A stretch of 64,000 nt of DNA from Paenibacillus sp. FSL R7-0345 (GTDB taxonomy: Bacteria; Bacillota; Bacilli; Paenibacillales; Paenibacillaceae): the NCBI RefSeq assembly GCF_038595055.1, contig NZ_CP152002.1, forward strand, positions 1,036,501 to 1,100,500. Direction: 5' to 3'. Positions 27,634-37,397 of the stretch are shown piece by piece; position 1 is the first letter of the stretch; each line of letters opens with the position of its first letter. Position numbers and translations under genes: made by a program. Below the pieces are notes generated by a model. The model was not told where the DNA came from, did not search any database, and worked only from the letters and a program-made list of their open reading frames with translations.

Positions 27634-29343
27634 ATGAGGAATTTAAAAGTAAAATTCAAAATGGCAGTTCTGGCCGCTGTTGCAGTAATCCTGGTGATCG
27701 GTGTTGGTACTGAAGGCATTATTTTCACGGATAAGCTTGCTGAGCGTTCCCGGGAAACTTACAACCAGAATTTGATTCCCATCTATCTGGTTACTGAAAT
27801 ACGCGCCAACAACCGGGCGATCGAGTCTTTTCTGCTGGAGGATCTGCTGACCCGGGAAGAAGACAGAAGTGAGCAGCTTACCGTTGAAATACAGGACAAA
27901 ATTATGCAGAACAACGAGCTGATGAACCAGCTGGAATCCATCGAGTTTAAGAATCTGCAAATTACAGCCGGAATTGACGAATATGTATCGATGCTTGAGG
28001 ATTACCGGACACAGCGGGATAGTATCATTCAGCTGGCAGACAAAAATATGAATGAAGAAGGCTATCAAATCTTTTCAGGCAGTACCTTCAACGATTCCCG
28101 GACCAGGATGGTGGGTCTGCTTGATAATGTTGCAGCTTCCCTGGTTGCGGATGCGCAGGCGCATAACGAGCTCACACTGACCGATGCCAAAACCTCCCGG
28201 ACGATCAGCACCCTGCTGATTACTGCTGCCTGGGTGCTGTGCATTACCATCAGCATCGTGATCTCCCTGCTGATTACCAAACCGCTTAAAGAGCTTCAGA
28301 TTCTGATGAAACGTGCGGAAGCAGGCGATCTGACAGCAACGGCTGCTTATACCTCCAAGGATGAGATCGGCCAGATCAGCCAGTCTTACAATTCAATGCT
28401 TGCCAGCCTCAAGCGGATGATGCAGGGGATTTCGGAGAGCACCGAAATGCTGTCGGCTTCTTCACAGGAGATGAGTGCAAGCGCAGAGCAGACGGCGCGC
28501 GCTTCCCAGCTGATTGCCGAGGCTTCAGCCGATATTGCAGCCGGTTTTGAGGCCCAGGCGGACAGCATTACCCGTACCACTGCATCCGTGCAGACCATGG
28601 CAGAGGATATTGCCGCAGTGGAACGCAGCAGCAATGATATGGCCGGGCTGATGACCGGCGCTGCCGCTTCAACGGGATACGGTGCCGAGGCGGTAAACAG
28701 CATCATTGCCCGGATGAGCGAAATCAATTCCAGCGTTTCTTCAACACAGGCTATTGTCGGCAATCTGGGCAGCCTTTCGGGGGAAATTAATACGATTATT
28801 ACTACAATCAACGAGATTGCCACCCAGACGAACCTGCTCTCGCTGAATGCTTCAATTGAAGCAGCCAGAGCAGGCGAACACGGACGCGGCTTCGCCGTGG
28901 TTGCGGAGGAAATCCGCAAGCTGGCTGAAGCGACAGGACAGAGCTCCCTGAAGGTTACGGATATTATTACGGACATCCAGCAGCAGACCGGCAGCGCAGT
29001 TGATTCAATGACGGCCGGGTCAGAGCTTGTAGCGCTGGGTGTGGCGCAGAGCGAAGCCGTTTCATTGGCTTTCGCGGAAATCCAGTCCGCCATTCAGTCG
29101 GCTGTTCAGCAGACTGAGCGGATCAGGACTGCAGTCGAACATGTCTCGGAGGAATCAAAATCGGTGTCAGAGGCTATGAAGCAGGTGGGCGAGGCTTCCC
29201 GCAAGGGTGCGGAGGATGTTCAGGATGCCAGTGCCGCCAGCGGTGAGCAGCTGTCTGCCATGGGTGAAATGTCCATGTCAGCCCAATATCTGGCCACGCT
29301 GGCTGAAGATCTGCAGAAAGAGCTGGCAAGATTCAAGCTTTAA
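27634..29343 (+). CDS. Methyl-accepting chemotaxis protein
   Basis: 569 aa from ATG 27634 (AAGGA just upstream; an earlier in-frame ATG lacks a good site). Helix TM1 is at about 10-30, followed by a helical four-helix-bundle sensor of about 155 residues outside the cell. TM2 lies at about 188-212, then HAMP and a long signalling coiled coil with the conserved hairpin tip [20 protein letters not shown]. It senses an extracellular or membrane signal and controls CheA. No chemotaxis gene is adjacent. The ligand is unknown. Confidence 0.9.
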   Translation: MRNLKVKFKMAVLAAVAVILVIGVGTEGIIFTDKLAERSRETYNQNLIPIYLVTEIRANNRAIESFLLEDLLTREEDRSEQLTVEIQDKIMQNNELMNQLESIEFKNLQITAGIDEYVSMLEDYRTQRDSIIQLADKNMNEEGYQIFSGSTFNDSRTRMVGLLDNVAASLVADAQAHNELTLTDAKTSRTISTLLITAAWVLCITISIVISLLITKPLKELQILMKRAEAGDLTATAAYTSKDEIGQISQSYNSMLASLKRMMQGISESTEMLSASSQEMSASAEQTARASQLIAEASADIAAGFEAQADSITRTTASVQTMAEDIAAVERSSNDMAGLMTGAAASTGYGAEAVNSIIARMSEINSSVSSTQAIVGNLGSLSGEINTIITTINEIATQTNLLSLNASIEAARAGEHGRGFAVVAEEIRKLAEATGQSSLKVTDIITDIQQQTGSAVDSMTAGSELVALGVAQSEAVSLAFAEIQSAIQSAVQQTERIRTAVEHVSEESKSVSEAMKQVGEASRKGAEDVQDASAASGEQLSAMGEMSMSAQYLATLAEDLQKELARFKL

Positions 29344-29379
29344 TACTTAAGCGCCGGTTTATACACATATTAGACAGCA

Positions 29380-29415
29380 AACAGCCCCTGGAACAGTTAA
29401 GTTCCAGGGGCTGTT
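29380..29415. terminator. Bidirectional hairpin between convergent genes
   Basis: Perfect 15-bp inverted repeat AACAGCCCCTGGAAC / GTTCCAGGGGCTGTT with a 6-base loop, between the chemoreceptor stop and the stop of the opposing stalk gene. T runs are short, so efficiency is uncertain. Confidence 0.75.
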
Positions 29416-29453
29416 AAGCATTCTTGCCGGACCAGCCCGTTATTCAAACGAAC

Positions 29454-30998
29454 TTAGCTAGAGAACGGAGTCAGGCGCCCGCCATCGCTCAGCGTGATGG
29501 TTGCCCCTGCCAGCCAGCTGTTGGTGCTTGCTGCGGCATCGTAATAGATGGTATGTCCGTTGTCCTTGATATTGGACAGGGTGGTATCACCGTCGGTTAA
29601 TACACTCAAATAGGAGTCCGCCGTAACGTTCCACACGCTGGTTGCATCAAGCGTAAAGGAAACAGACTTGGCGGTATTGGCAGTGTCGAGCGCACCGGTC
29701 AGGGAACTGCCGTTTGAGAGAACGAGTGCAACCGAACTAATACTGTCTGCTGTGACATCACCGGTCAAAGGCTGGGCATCGGCGTTAAGTGTTACTGCAG
29801 CGCCATTGGAGCCCTTGGTGCCCCATTGATCGGCACCCGCAGCCAGCAGAATGCCGGAGTTGCTTGACAGTCCGGTGTTCTTCAGGTTAATCACTGCATC
29901 AGTGTTGGTAGCATAGAACAGCGGTCCGGCATAAGCAGTGAGCGAGCCGCCGGTCATTGTCAGCGTGCCGGTTCCTGCCTCGGCATCACCGGAAAAGCTC
30001 TGGTAGAGCATAATTCCGCTCTTTTTGGCTCCGGACAGATTGGTATTTTTAAGCGTGATGGAATTGTTGCCTTCAATTACGGCTGCTTCAGAGCCTTGTG
30101 ATGTAATCAGCGCATCTGAAACGGAAATCGTACCTGTGGAGTAAATCCCCGGCGAATCGGTGCCGATTGTCAGCATAGTGCCGCCGGTAACATTAACAGT
30201 GCCGTTTCCCCGGTCAGTAGCGATACTGGCAGAATGGGTGCCGGATGTTGTGATATTGGTGTTGGTAGCATTGACGGTCCCGGTATAAGTGGCATCCAGC
30301 CCGTGGGAGGAATCCTCAGTAGTGGTGATGGTTACACCGGATACATTGACTGTTGAGCCGGCACCTGTAGCAAATACGGCATTTGCACCGTTGGCACTGG
30401 TTGTAAGCGTTGAATCATTCAGGGTGATGGTACTGCCTCCGGCAGCAAGCAGTGCGGCATTCAGCCCGTAAAAGTTGCTGTTGTCCTCAGAAGAGGTGCC
30501 GCCGGCTTTGCTTAAAGTTACACCATTCAGCGTTAGAACACCGCCGGCTGTAACCTTTACTGCAGAGGTATCCGTAGTTACGGCAGAGATGGTATCGTCT
30601 GCTTTGCTCGCTGTGCTGCCTTCCAGCAGATAGGTTGCGCTTCCCAGGCTGGCCGCATCCGCAGTACCGGCTGTTTGTTGCGGCAGGGTGCTTGTCCCGC
30701 CGTTTGAGGTCAGGCTTACCGTTTTGGTGGTCTTGTCATAGCTGGCGGTCAGCCCGACCGCTTCTGAAATGGCCCTGGCCGGAAGATAGACGGTGCCGTT
30801 ATAGATGAATGGTTCTACAGTAGCGCCTGTGGCATCCTGCAGCGCGGTTTCCTGGCCGTCCAGCGTAACGACGATATCGTTGTAGGTGACGGCAATCTGT
30901 TTCGTGATCGTGTCGGCATAGGCGGACACTGACATGGCGAGTGAGGCGGTTACGGCAGCTCCAACGACAAAACCCTTCATTCCACTTTTTTTACTCAT
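29454..30998 (-). CDS. Secreted stalk-domain protein with parallel beta-helix
   Basis: 514 aa. The start at 30998 was chosen because AAAGGATGAG lies 7 bases upstream; the in-frame ATG at 31010 abuts the ribosome site. A signal peptide (about 1-28) is followed by a copper-amine-oxidase-N-type 'stalk' domain (PFIYNGTVYLPARAISEAVG). Then come many short repeats of the pattern STITLNDSTL / GTVNVTGGTM with N/T/S/G turns, typical of right-handed beta-helices such as adhesins or polysaccharide-binding proteins. It acts outside the cell. No catalytic motif is recognised. Confidence 0.8.
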   Translation of the reverse strand: MSKKSGMKGFVVGAAVTASLAMSVSAYADTITKQIAVTYNDIVVTLDGQETALQDATGATVEPFIYNGTVYLPARAISEAVGLTASYDKTTKTVSLTSNGGTSTLPQQTAGTADAASLGSATYLLEGSTASKADDTISAVTTDTSAVKVTAGGVLTLNGVTLSKAGGTSSEDNSNFYGLNAALLAAGGSTITLNDSTLTTSANGANAVFATGAGSTVNVSGVTITTTEDSSHGLDATYTGTVNATNTNITTSGTHSASIATDRGNGTVNVTGGTMLTIGTDSPGIYSTGTISVSDALITSQGSEAAVIEGNNSITLKNTNLSGAKKSGIMLYQSFSGDAEAGTGTLTMTGGSLTAYAGPLFYATNTDAVINLKNTGLSSNSGILLAAGADQWGTKGSNGAAVTLNADAQPLTGDVTADSISSVALVLSNGSSLTGALDTANTAKSVSFTLDATSVWNVTADSYLSVLTDGDTTLSNIKDNGHTIYYDAAASTNSWLAGATITLSDGGRLTPFSS

Positions 30999-31173
30999 AC
31001 TTGTTCTCATCCTTTACTGTTAGTATAGGTACTGCTATGTAGAGCCATATATCTGTGCTGTGAATGTCTACATTGTAGAGCCGCTAACTGAGAACCATCT
31101 GAGCCTGCGCTGAATGTTGGTTGAATCCGGGCTGAATGTTTGTTGAAAATGCGGGAGATCAGGTGGCATATAT

Positions 31174-31220
31174 CAAAAAAAACAGCCCGCACCGGAGTAT
31201 ATACCGGAAGCGGGCTGTTT
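31174..31220 (-). terminator. Terminator of the qox operon
   Basis: On the minus strand, AACAGCCCGC...GCGGGCTGTT is followed by a run of eight T. It starts 30 bases past the qoxD stop. Confidence 0.85.
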
Positions 31221-31249
31221 CAGCCAAGAAAATGTTGAAGCTGTAGCGC

Positions 31250-31543
31250 TTAGGAGTACCAGCCCCATACGAAGATGAAGAGGGTACCAAAAAGGGTGAT
31301 CAAACCTACGAACAAGGCATAAGCAATGTTGACGTAGAGCTCTTTTTTGGTATCTGCCGATTCGCCGATGTGCATGAACACGAACAGCTGCAGGGAGGCC
31401 TGGATAATTGCAGTGACTGTCAGAACTACCACATTAGCTGTATGAGACAGATCGCCGTAGATAACAATCAGCGCAGCGGCTGAAAGGACCAGTGAGGCCA
31501 GATAGCCCATTACATGGCGGATTGGAAATAGTTGCTTTATCAT
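31250..31543 (-). CDS. qoxD: Quinol oxidase subunit IV (QoxD)
   Basis: 97 aa, three hydrophobic helices. The FVFMHIGES motif and the length match subunit IV of cytochrome aa3/bo3-type quinol oxidases. It is a non-catalytic assembly subunit in the membrane. It is last in qoxABCD, starting 1 base after the qoxC stop, and is followed by the operon terminator. Confidence 0.9.
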   Translation of the reverse strand: MIKQLFPIRHVMGYLASLVLSAAALIVIYGDLSHTANVVVLTVTAIIQASLQLFVFMHIGESADTKKELYVNIAYALFVGLITLFGTLFIFVWGWYS

Positions 31544-31544
31544 G

Positions 31545-32141
31545 TCACATCAGTCCTTTCAGATAGACGAAGCTGAAGATGAAGATCCAGACAACGTCTA
31601 AGAAATGCCAGAACAGTGAGAAGATAAATGTTTTGTTGGCTGTAGCAGGAGTAATTCCCCGGCGCCACAGCTGGATCATGATGCCTACTCCCCACAGGAA
31701 GCCGAAGCTGACGTGGGCACCGTGCGTTCCCAGCAGTACGAAGAGACTGGAGAGGAAGCCGCTGGTCTGCAGTGTAGCACCTTCATGAACATAGGTGAAG
31801 AATTCATCGATCTCAATCCCGATAAAGCCGAGACCCATAAGCAGTGTAATGCCCATAAGGATCATCGTGGCTTTCTTGTGGCCCAGACGCATGGCATGCA
31901 CAGCCAGGCCGATCGTGAACGAGCTGGTCAGGAGCAGGAAGGTCTCAGCCAGCACCGGTCCGATTTCGAACAGCTCAGGGCCGCTAGGGCCGCTGGCATA
32001 ACGGTTAACCATTACAAAATATACAGTAAACAGCGTAGCAAAGAGCGGGATTTCAGCTCCAAGGAAAACCCAGAAGCCGAAGATTTTGTTACTGTTTTCT
32101 TCAGTTGAATATTCCAGCGGCTTCGACGCATCTATTTTCAT
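31545..32141 (-). CDS. qoxC: Quinol oxidase subunit III (QoxC)
   Basis: 198 aa, five hydrophobic helices. The motifs GTHGAHVSFGFLWG and FWHFLDVVWIFIFSFVYL are characteristic of heme-copper oxidase subunit III. The start overlaps the qoxB stop by 4 bases. A structural subunit of the quinol oxidase that supports stability and proton uptake. Confidence 0.92.
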   Translation of the reverse strand: MKIDASKPLEYSTEENSNKIFGFWVFLGAEIPLFATLFTVYFVMVNRYASGPSGPELFEIGPVLAETFLLLTSSFTIGLAVHAMRLGHKKATMILMGITLLMGLGFIGIEIDEFFTYVHEGATLQTSGFLSSLFVLLGTHGAHVSFGFLWGVGIMIQLWRRGITPATANKTFIFSLFWHFLDVVWIFIFSFVYLKGLM

Positions 32142-34081
32142 ACAGTCTCACCCCGCAGTTTCTTTTCAGTAGCAATAACTTCTTCAGCGCTCACATAGAA
32201 GCCGTGATCCTGGTCAAAGGACATTGCAGCCAGCATGACAATGACGCCGACTCCGGCAACGATAGCAGGAATCCACATGCTGAATACGAGGAAGAAGCCC
32301 AGGAAGAAGAAGATTACACCCAGGATAAACGGCTTCCCGGTATTGTTAGGCAAGTGAATCTTGGTGATTTTATCTTCGAACAATGATACTTTTTTCTGCT
32401 TCGCTTCCCAGAACGGATCCAGAGAATCAACTTTAGGCACAACTGCGAAGTTGTAAGCCGGAATCGGACTTGGTGTAGCCCATTCCAGGGTACGTCCATC
32501 CCAAGGATCGCTTGTTGTATCTCTCGGCATGTAGCGGGTACTCCAGTAGATGTTGTACACCAGCAACAGGAAACCGATAGCCAAACCTACCGCACCGACG
32601 AACGACAGCATATTCAGCGGACCGAAGCCGGTCTCTTCCGAATAAGTGTACATCCGGCGTGTCATCCCCATCAGACCGAGGAAGAACAGCGGGAAGAAGG
32701 TTACGTTGAAGGAAATAATGATCCACCAGAAGGCATGCTTGCCGAGACGTTCGTTCAGACGGAAGCCGAATACTTTCGGGAACCAGTAGTGGAACCCGGC
32801 AATAACGGCGAATACAGCGCCCGGAATCAGAACGTAGTGGAAATGCGCTACCAGGAACATCGTGTTATGGTACTGGTAATCGGCACTGGCCATAGCCAGC
32901 ATGACGCCGGTAACCCCGCCGATGGTAAAGATCGGAATGAAGGCCAGCGTGTAAAGCATTGGTGTAGTAAAGGTTATTCTACCCTTACGCAGGGTAAACA
33001 GCCAGTTGAATATTTTGACCCCTGTCGGTACAGCAATCGCCATCGTAGTGATGGAGAAGAAGCTGTTGACCATTACGCCCTGACCCATGGTGTAGAAATG
33101 GTGCGCCCATACCAGGAAGGACAGGAGAGAGATGATAACCATACTGAATACCATTGACTTATATCCGTACAGGTTCTTTTTGGAGAAGGTGGCAATAATC
33201 TCACTGTATATACCGAAGGCCGGCAAAATAACAATGTATACTTCAGGATGTCCCCATACCCAGAACAGGTTGGCCCAGAGCATATCCATCCCGCCGTTGG
33301 CCATCGTAAAGAACTGTGAGCCGAACAGCCGGTCGAACATCATCAGTGCCAGTGCTACGGTAAGCACGGGGAAAGCGAAGACGATAATGATGTTAGTGAT
33401 CAGTACGGACCAGGTGAACATCGGCATCTTCATCAGTTTCATGCCCGGAGCACGCATTTTGAGGATGGTAACAATGAAGTTAACCCCTGTAATCAGCGTA
33501 CCGATACCGGAAATCTGCAGGGCCAGAGAGTAGTAGTTGTTGCCTACAGTCGGGCTGAATTCCAGACTCGCCAGCGGGAAGTAAGCGGACCAGCCTGCAT
33601 CCGGAGAACCGCCGATGACGAAGGAGATGTTAAGCAGCATGGCGCCGAAAAAGAAGAGCCAGAAGCTGACGGCGTTGAGGCGCGGGAAGGCAACGTCTCG
33701 GGCACCGATCTGCAGCGGAATGATGACGTTCATCAGACCGATGATAAACGGCATGGCCATAAATAGGATCATGATCAGGCCGTGAGTGGTAAAGACCTCA
33801 TTATAGTGCTGTGCATCAAGGAATTTCATTTCAGGCGCTGCAGTCTGCAGACGCATCATCATGGCGTCCACACCGCCGCGGAAGAGCATCAGGAGGGCAG
33901 CAAGGATATACATGACCCCGATTTTCTTGTGGTCCACAGTGGTCAGCCATTCGCGCCAGAGATATCCCCACTTTTTGAAGTAGGTCAACCCGACAAGAAT
34001 CCCGATGGTGGCCAGTGCAATACTGATCATGGCTCCATAAATGAGGGGTTCGCCGTGAACCTTAAATTTCTCTAAATCCAT
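32138..34081 (-). CDS. qoxB: Quinol oxidase catalytic subunit I (QoxB)
   Basis: 647 aa, more than twelve helices. Heme and copper ligands are visible: TTHGLIMILF (low-spin heme His), WGHPEVYIVILP (CuB His with cross-linked Tyr) and FLVAHFHYVL (heme a3 and a His ligand). Length and the extra C-terminal helices match QoxB/CyoB rather than cytochrome c oxidase CtaD. It reduces oxygen to water with electrons from menaquinol and pumps protons. Confidence 0.95.
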   Translation of the reverse strand: MDLEKFKVHGEPLIYGAMISIALATIGILVGLTYFKKWGYLWREWLTTVDHKKIGVMYILAALLMLFRGGVDAMMMRLQTAAPEMKFLDAQHYNEVFTTHGLIMILFMAMPFIIGLMNVIIPLQIGARDVAFPRLNAVSFWLFFFGAMLLNISFVIGGSPDAGWSAYFPLASLEFSPTVGNNYYSLALQISGIGTLITGVNFIVTILKMRAPGMKLMKMPMFTWSVLITNIIIVFAFPVLTVALALMMFDRLFGSQFFTMANGGMDMLWANLFWVWGHPEVYIVILPAFGIYSEIIATFSKKNLYGYKSMVFSMVIISLLSFLVWAHHFYTMGQGVMVNSFFSITTMAIAVPTGVKIFNWLFTLRKGRITFTTPMLYTLAFIPIFTIGGVTGVMLAMASADYQYHNTMFLVAHFHYVLIPGAVFAVIAGFHYWFPKVFGFRLNERLGKHAFWWIIISFNVTFFPLFFLGLMGMTRRMYTYSEETGFGPLNMLSFVGAVGLAIGFLLLVYNIYWSTRYMPRDTTSDPWDGRTLEWATPSPIPAYNFAVVPKVDSLDPFWEAKQKKVSLFEDKITKIHLPNNTGKPFILGVIFFFLGFFLVFSMWIPAIVAGVGVIVMLAAMSFDQDHGFYVSAEEVIATEKKLRGETV

Positions 34082-34155
34082 TAGGGTGGCTCCTTTCAGG
34101 TTGTTGCTGTTGCATGATTCATGCTATCTAAGAGCGGATAGCTCTCATGGTTAGG

Positions 34156-35166
34156 TTATTGGTGCGTGTGTTCATCTACAGGTGAGCTTGGCAGCGGCTC
34201 ATCTACCTCAGGGGCAGGGTTGCCGTCGAACTCGGTCTGGCTCGAAGGCACAGGAGAAGGATGGATTTCCTTGTTATCCTCGTGTTCTTCACCGCCGTTT
34301 TGCATATCCATTTCCGTACCGTCACCGCTCATATGCTCGCTGTGATCGCCAGGAGGCGGACTGAATTCCAAGTGGGTAGAGGAATAAGTCTTGCGTCCGA
34401 GATGCTCGGCAGCCAGAAGTCCTTTAAATTCGTCTTCTGTCAGCGCAGGAGCAGTCTCCTTCACTTCCTTAACCCAGTCCTGATAATCTTTATCGGTCAT
34501 AACAAGTGTTTCAAACTCCATGTGGGCAAAGCCCTTACCGCTGAAGTTCGAGTTCTTTCCGATAAAAGAGCCTACGGTATCACCGGACAGATTGAGGTAG
34601 GTAAGCATGTCGCTCATTGCGTACTTCTGGCCGGCAAGCTGCGGAACCCAGAAGCTTGTGATTGTTCCGAAGGAATACAGTCTGAATTCAACTGCACGGT
34701 GAACCGGAATGTTCACATAGTTTACCGTTTCGATTCCTTCCTCAGGGTAGCTGAAATGCCATTTCCAGTTAGAGGAGGAGGCATAAATGACAAGCGGATC
34801 CTGATCCTTATACTCATTTGCCACATTCTCAACAGCATGGGTGGACTTTACAGTCACAACGGACAGGAAGGCTACAATGATGATCGGGATAATAATCCAG
34901 ATGGCCTCAAGTACCTTATTGCCCTCCTCATGTTCAGGAATGTAACCTTCATTGCTCTTCTTTGCCCGGTATTTCACCAGGACGAAGATATATAAGATGT
35001 AGACAACTGCCAGGACGAAGGCCATCACCGCAATGGAGAGGATAATGGTGTCAGACAGCGTCCGTGCAGCCGGGCCCTTAGGATTCAGTACGGCGAGCGA
35101 ACTGCATCCCGGAAGAATAAAGAGCAGGCTGAGAAACAAAGCGTATAACGGTCCCTTTTTTTTCAT
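34156..35166 (-). CDS. qoxA: Quinol oxidase subunit II (QoxA), lipoprotein
   Basis: 336 aa. The lipobox ILPGC places the lipid-anchored Cys near residue 21. Two membrane helices (about 40-65 and 88-110) are followed by a cupredoxin domain (WKWHFSYPEEG, FGTITSFWVPQLAG). The CuA cysteine pair of cytochrome c oxidases is absent, as expected for a quinol oxidase. The last 60 residues are a Glu/Asp/His/Pro-rich tail. First gene of qoxABCD, with an AAGGAAGGAG ribosome site. The His-rich tail may bind metal. Confidence 0.92.
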   Translation of the reverse strand: MKKKGPLYALFLSLLFILPGCSSLAVLNPKGPAARTLSDTIILSIAVMAFVLAVVYILYIFVLVKYRAKKSNEGYIPEHEEGNKVLEAIWIIIPIIIVAFLSVVTVKSTHAVENVANEYKDQDPLVIYASSSNWKWHFSYPEEGIETVNYVNIPVHRAVEFRLYSFGTITSFWVPQLAGQKYAMSDMLTYLNLSGDTVGSFIGKNSNFSGKGFAHMEFETLVMTDKDYQDWVKEVKETAPALTEDEFKGLLAAEHLGRKTYSSTHLEFSPPPGDHSEHMSGDGTEMDMQNGGEEHEDNKEIHPSPVPSSQTEFDGNPAPEVDEPLPSSPVDEHTHQ

Positions 35167-35239
35167 ATAGAACTCCTTCCTTCAATAATTCTTTTCATTA
35201 GCCGTTCGTTGTTGGCGGGCGAATAATTGACCTGTATCT

Positions 35240-35268
35240 ATATTAAGAATTACTTACCCGAATTGCAA
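35240..35268 (-). promoter_or_regulatory. Predicted sigma-A promoter of qoxABCD
   Basis: On the minus strand: -35 TTGCAA, 17-base spacer, -10 TAATAT, about 75 bases before the qoxA start. Confidence 0.6.
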
Positions 35269-35549
35269 AATACATTTAATGTAAAATAGTCTAGAAAAGA
35301 CCTCAAAAATGGCGATAAAGTTAATAATGTGTGATCAATTTGTTACAGGTATAGTTATGTATGATAAACATCACTGTAGTGGCGGGCTTTAAGCTTATTT
35401 TAAGGTAGTTCAAACTTTGTTCAAACTTTCCCTATTGTTACTAATTTCGTCACATTTATCACGGTTAAAATGTACATTGATTAAACGCTTTCTTTATTGA
35501 TCTGACAGCATTCGACGAAAGTTGCGCCAAGATTGGCTAAAGGTACCCT

Positions 35550-35565
35550 TGTGTCATATGTCACA
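35550..35565. promoter_or_regulatory. Fnr/Crp-like palindrome
   Basis: TGTGT-CATATG-TCACA, one mismatch from the TGTGA-N6-TCACA consensus of Fnr/Crp proteins. It lies about 110 bases before the deacetylase start and 380 bases before qoxA. Confidence 0.4.
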
Positions 35566-35675
35566 GCGTGAAAAGGTAACAATATTTTAGGCGTCCGGTT
35601 ACAATCTCTCAAATTTCGTTATATCTATGTATGATAGAGTTAAATGTAAATATACATAGATTGGAGATTCTGCTT

Positions 35676-36812
35676 GTGTTTAAAAAAGGATTGCTGGTGA
35701 TTATGTCTTTATTCTTATGTCTTGGTGTGCTGCAGACTACGGCAAGTGCTGCGGGAGCGGGCTCCTCCAGTCTTAAGCTGGGTGTGAATGATAAGCTGAC
35801 TGAAATTGAAGCTGTTCCGGTAAAAGGAAGCTATTACGTACCGGTGCGTGCCTTATCCGCAGAGCTGAAATGGACGCTTACAGGCCTGACAGACGGGATT
35901 GCAGTTGCAGCAGGCAACAAATCAGTGCGTCTGCTTAACAATAACGGCGGACTTAAGCTGCAGGACGGAACCATTGTGCCGATGGACAGCTTTTTAAAGA
36001 ACGGGAATCTGATGGTTCCGGTGAAGATAAGCAGTTACCTCGGATATAGCATAACCTTTCAGGGCGATAAATATTTACTGAGAGTGCGGGACGGATCTGC
36101 GGCAATGAGTGATGAGGCCTTTGTGAAGCAGTATCAGGATAAATTGAAGCCTCAAGCCGCCAGTCCGGCTGCTCCGTCCGGAAACAATGGAGTTAAAGGG
36201 CGGACTCTGTATTTGACCTTTGATGACGGACCGTCGGCTACCACAGTGCAGCTTCTGGATATCCTGGATAAATATGAAGCCAAGGCAACCTTCTTTATGA
36301 TCGGTCCGAACATGAACCGTTACCCCTCACAGGTGAAGCGGATTGTTAAAGGTGATCATGGGCTTGGACTTCATGGCATGACCCACGTTAAAGATAAATT
36401 TTATGCATCGCCTTCAGCGGCGCTGGCTGAAATGAATTCGGACAATGCGGTGCTGAAGAAAATCAGCGGGGCGGAAACGACACTGATCCGTCCTCCGTAC
36501 GGAAGCAAGCCTTACTTTACTAAGAGCTTCCGGGACAAGGTGCTGACCCAGGGCTATCACCTGTGGGACTGGAACGTCGATTCCGAGGACTGGAGATACA
36601 AGGAGAACAGCGATAAAATCTATAACTCGGTTATGAGCCAGGTGAATAAGCTGCAAGCCTCCAAGATAAGTCCGGTTATTCTGATGCATGACCAGAAGGC
36701 AACACTCAAGGTGCTGCCGCGTCTGCTGGAAACCTTTAAGAAGGAAGGCTATAGCTTTGCTGTAATCACGAAGGATCTGAAGCCGCTGAACTTCTGGAAT
36801 GATGAGCGCTAA
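35676..36812 (+). CDS. Secreted polysaccharide deacetylase with stalk domain
   Basis: 378 aa from GTG 35676, chosen because TTGGAG lies 9 bases upstream and it gives a clean signal peptide (about 1-26). A copper-amine-oxidase-N-type stalk domain (about 30-135) precedes a NodB domain (about 175-370). The NodB motifs are present: TFDDGPS (metal Asp pair), LGLHGMTH (His ligands), RPPYGS and ILMHDQ. It should remove N- or O-acetyl groups from peptidoglycan or a wall glycan. The stalk probably holds it at the wall. Confidence 0.88.
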   Translation: MFKKGLLVIMSLFLCLGVLQTTASAAGAGSSSLKLGVNDKLTEIEAVPVKGSYYVPVRALSAELKWTLTGLTDGIAVAAGNKSVRLLNNNGGLKLQDGTIVPMDSFLKNGNLMVPVKISSYLGYSITFQGDKYLLRVRDGSAAMSDEAFVKQYQDKLKPQAASPAAPSGNNGVKGRTLYLTFDDGPSATTVQLLDILDKYEAKATFFMIGPNMNRYPSQVKRIVKGDHGLGLHGMTHVKDKFYASPSAALAEMNSDNAVLKKISGAETTLIRPPYGSKPYFTKSFRDKVLTQGYHLWDWNVDSEDWRYKENSDKIYNSVMSQVNKLQASKISPVILMHDQKATLKVLPRLLETFKKEGYSFAVITKDLKPLNFWNDER

Positions 36813-36855
36813 GCGGGGATTTTATTGCGTGTTAATATGTTTGTGAAATGAGGAC

Positions 36856-36881
36856 GGCAGACTTAGTCTGCCGGCTTTTTT
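36856..36881 (+). terminator. Terminator after the deacetylase gene
   Basis: GGCAGAC-TTA-GTCTGCC hairpin followed by TTTTTT, 44 bases after the stop. Confidence 0.85.
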
Positions 36882-36934
36882 GCTGTTTGTGAGCTGCTTG
36901 CGTATAAACGTTACTGGTGGCGGAACTACGAAAC

Positions 36935-37130
36935 GAATTGAAATAAGTGTATTTGTTGCAGCTAAAGTAGCATGTAACGCTGCTTTTTCAGGAATAAGTG
37001 TATTCCGTGCAACTAAAACCGACAGGATAACCTGATTTAGCTGAAATTACCGCAATATAAGTGTACAGAGTGCAGTTAAAGCCGACCAAGACTCAAAATT
37101 GCCTTTTTAAGGTGCACAAAATGCAGTTAT
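36935..37130. repeat. Dispersed ATAAGTGTA...TGCAGTTAAA repeats
   Basis: Three to four modules of the pattern ataagtgta(t/c)n(t)tgcagctaaa about 55 bases apart. The third, at 37054-37080, is identical over 27 bases to one at 46760-46786. No gene is seen. Between 37131 and 37306 the only structure is a hairpin (agaaacggc...gccgtttct, 37264-37301) and an unsupported minus-strand frame. Confidence 0.75.
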
Positions 37131-37306
37131 CCGGTGAGCTGCTCAAAGGCAGCGATTCTGCTAGGGGCTGAATCAAGCCACCGGCACTGATTTCGATGAA
37201 AAAGCGGCGAAAGTCCATCTCCATAACTTCGGACGACAGGAACCCCCGAATAGCTAAATCAAAGAAACGGCTAACCCGCTCAAAGCGGGCAGGCCGTTTC
37301 TTTGCG

Positions 37307-37354
37307 TTGACATTTTTGTGAGACTGTATTAATAATAGTAGTACAGTTAATACA
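37307..37354 (+). promoter_or_regulatory. Promoter and palindromic operator of the GntR/ABC operon
   Basis: TTGACA at 37307-37312, a 17-base spacer and TAATAA at 37330-37335. A perfect inverted repeat TGTATTAA (37325-37332) / TTAATACA (37347-37354) straddles the -10. This is where a YtrA-type GntR repressor would block transcription of its own operon. Confidence 0.7.
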
Positions 37355-37397
37355 CCTAAGATTACCATATTTGTAGTTTAGTTAAAGGAGGGCGCCT

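Larger units (their letters stand above)
35167..35675. other. Divergent regulatory region between qoxA and the deacetylase gene
   Basis: 508 bases with no gene. It contains a sigma-A-like qox promoter, a direct repeat TTCAAACTTT at 35409-35418 and 35420-35429 (11-bp spacing, one helical turn) and a Fnr/Crp-like palindrome at 35550-35565. AT content is much higher than in the flanking genes. Confidence 0.6.

Noticed and set aside
37093..37368. Minus-strand 91-aa frame before the gntR gene
   Set aside because: Overlaps the promoter and a hairpin of the GntR operon and has no ribosome site. Part of it looks protein-like, so a gene remnant cannot be fully excluded.
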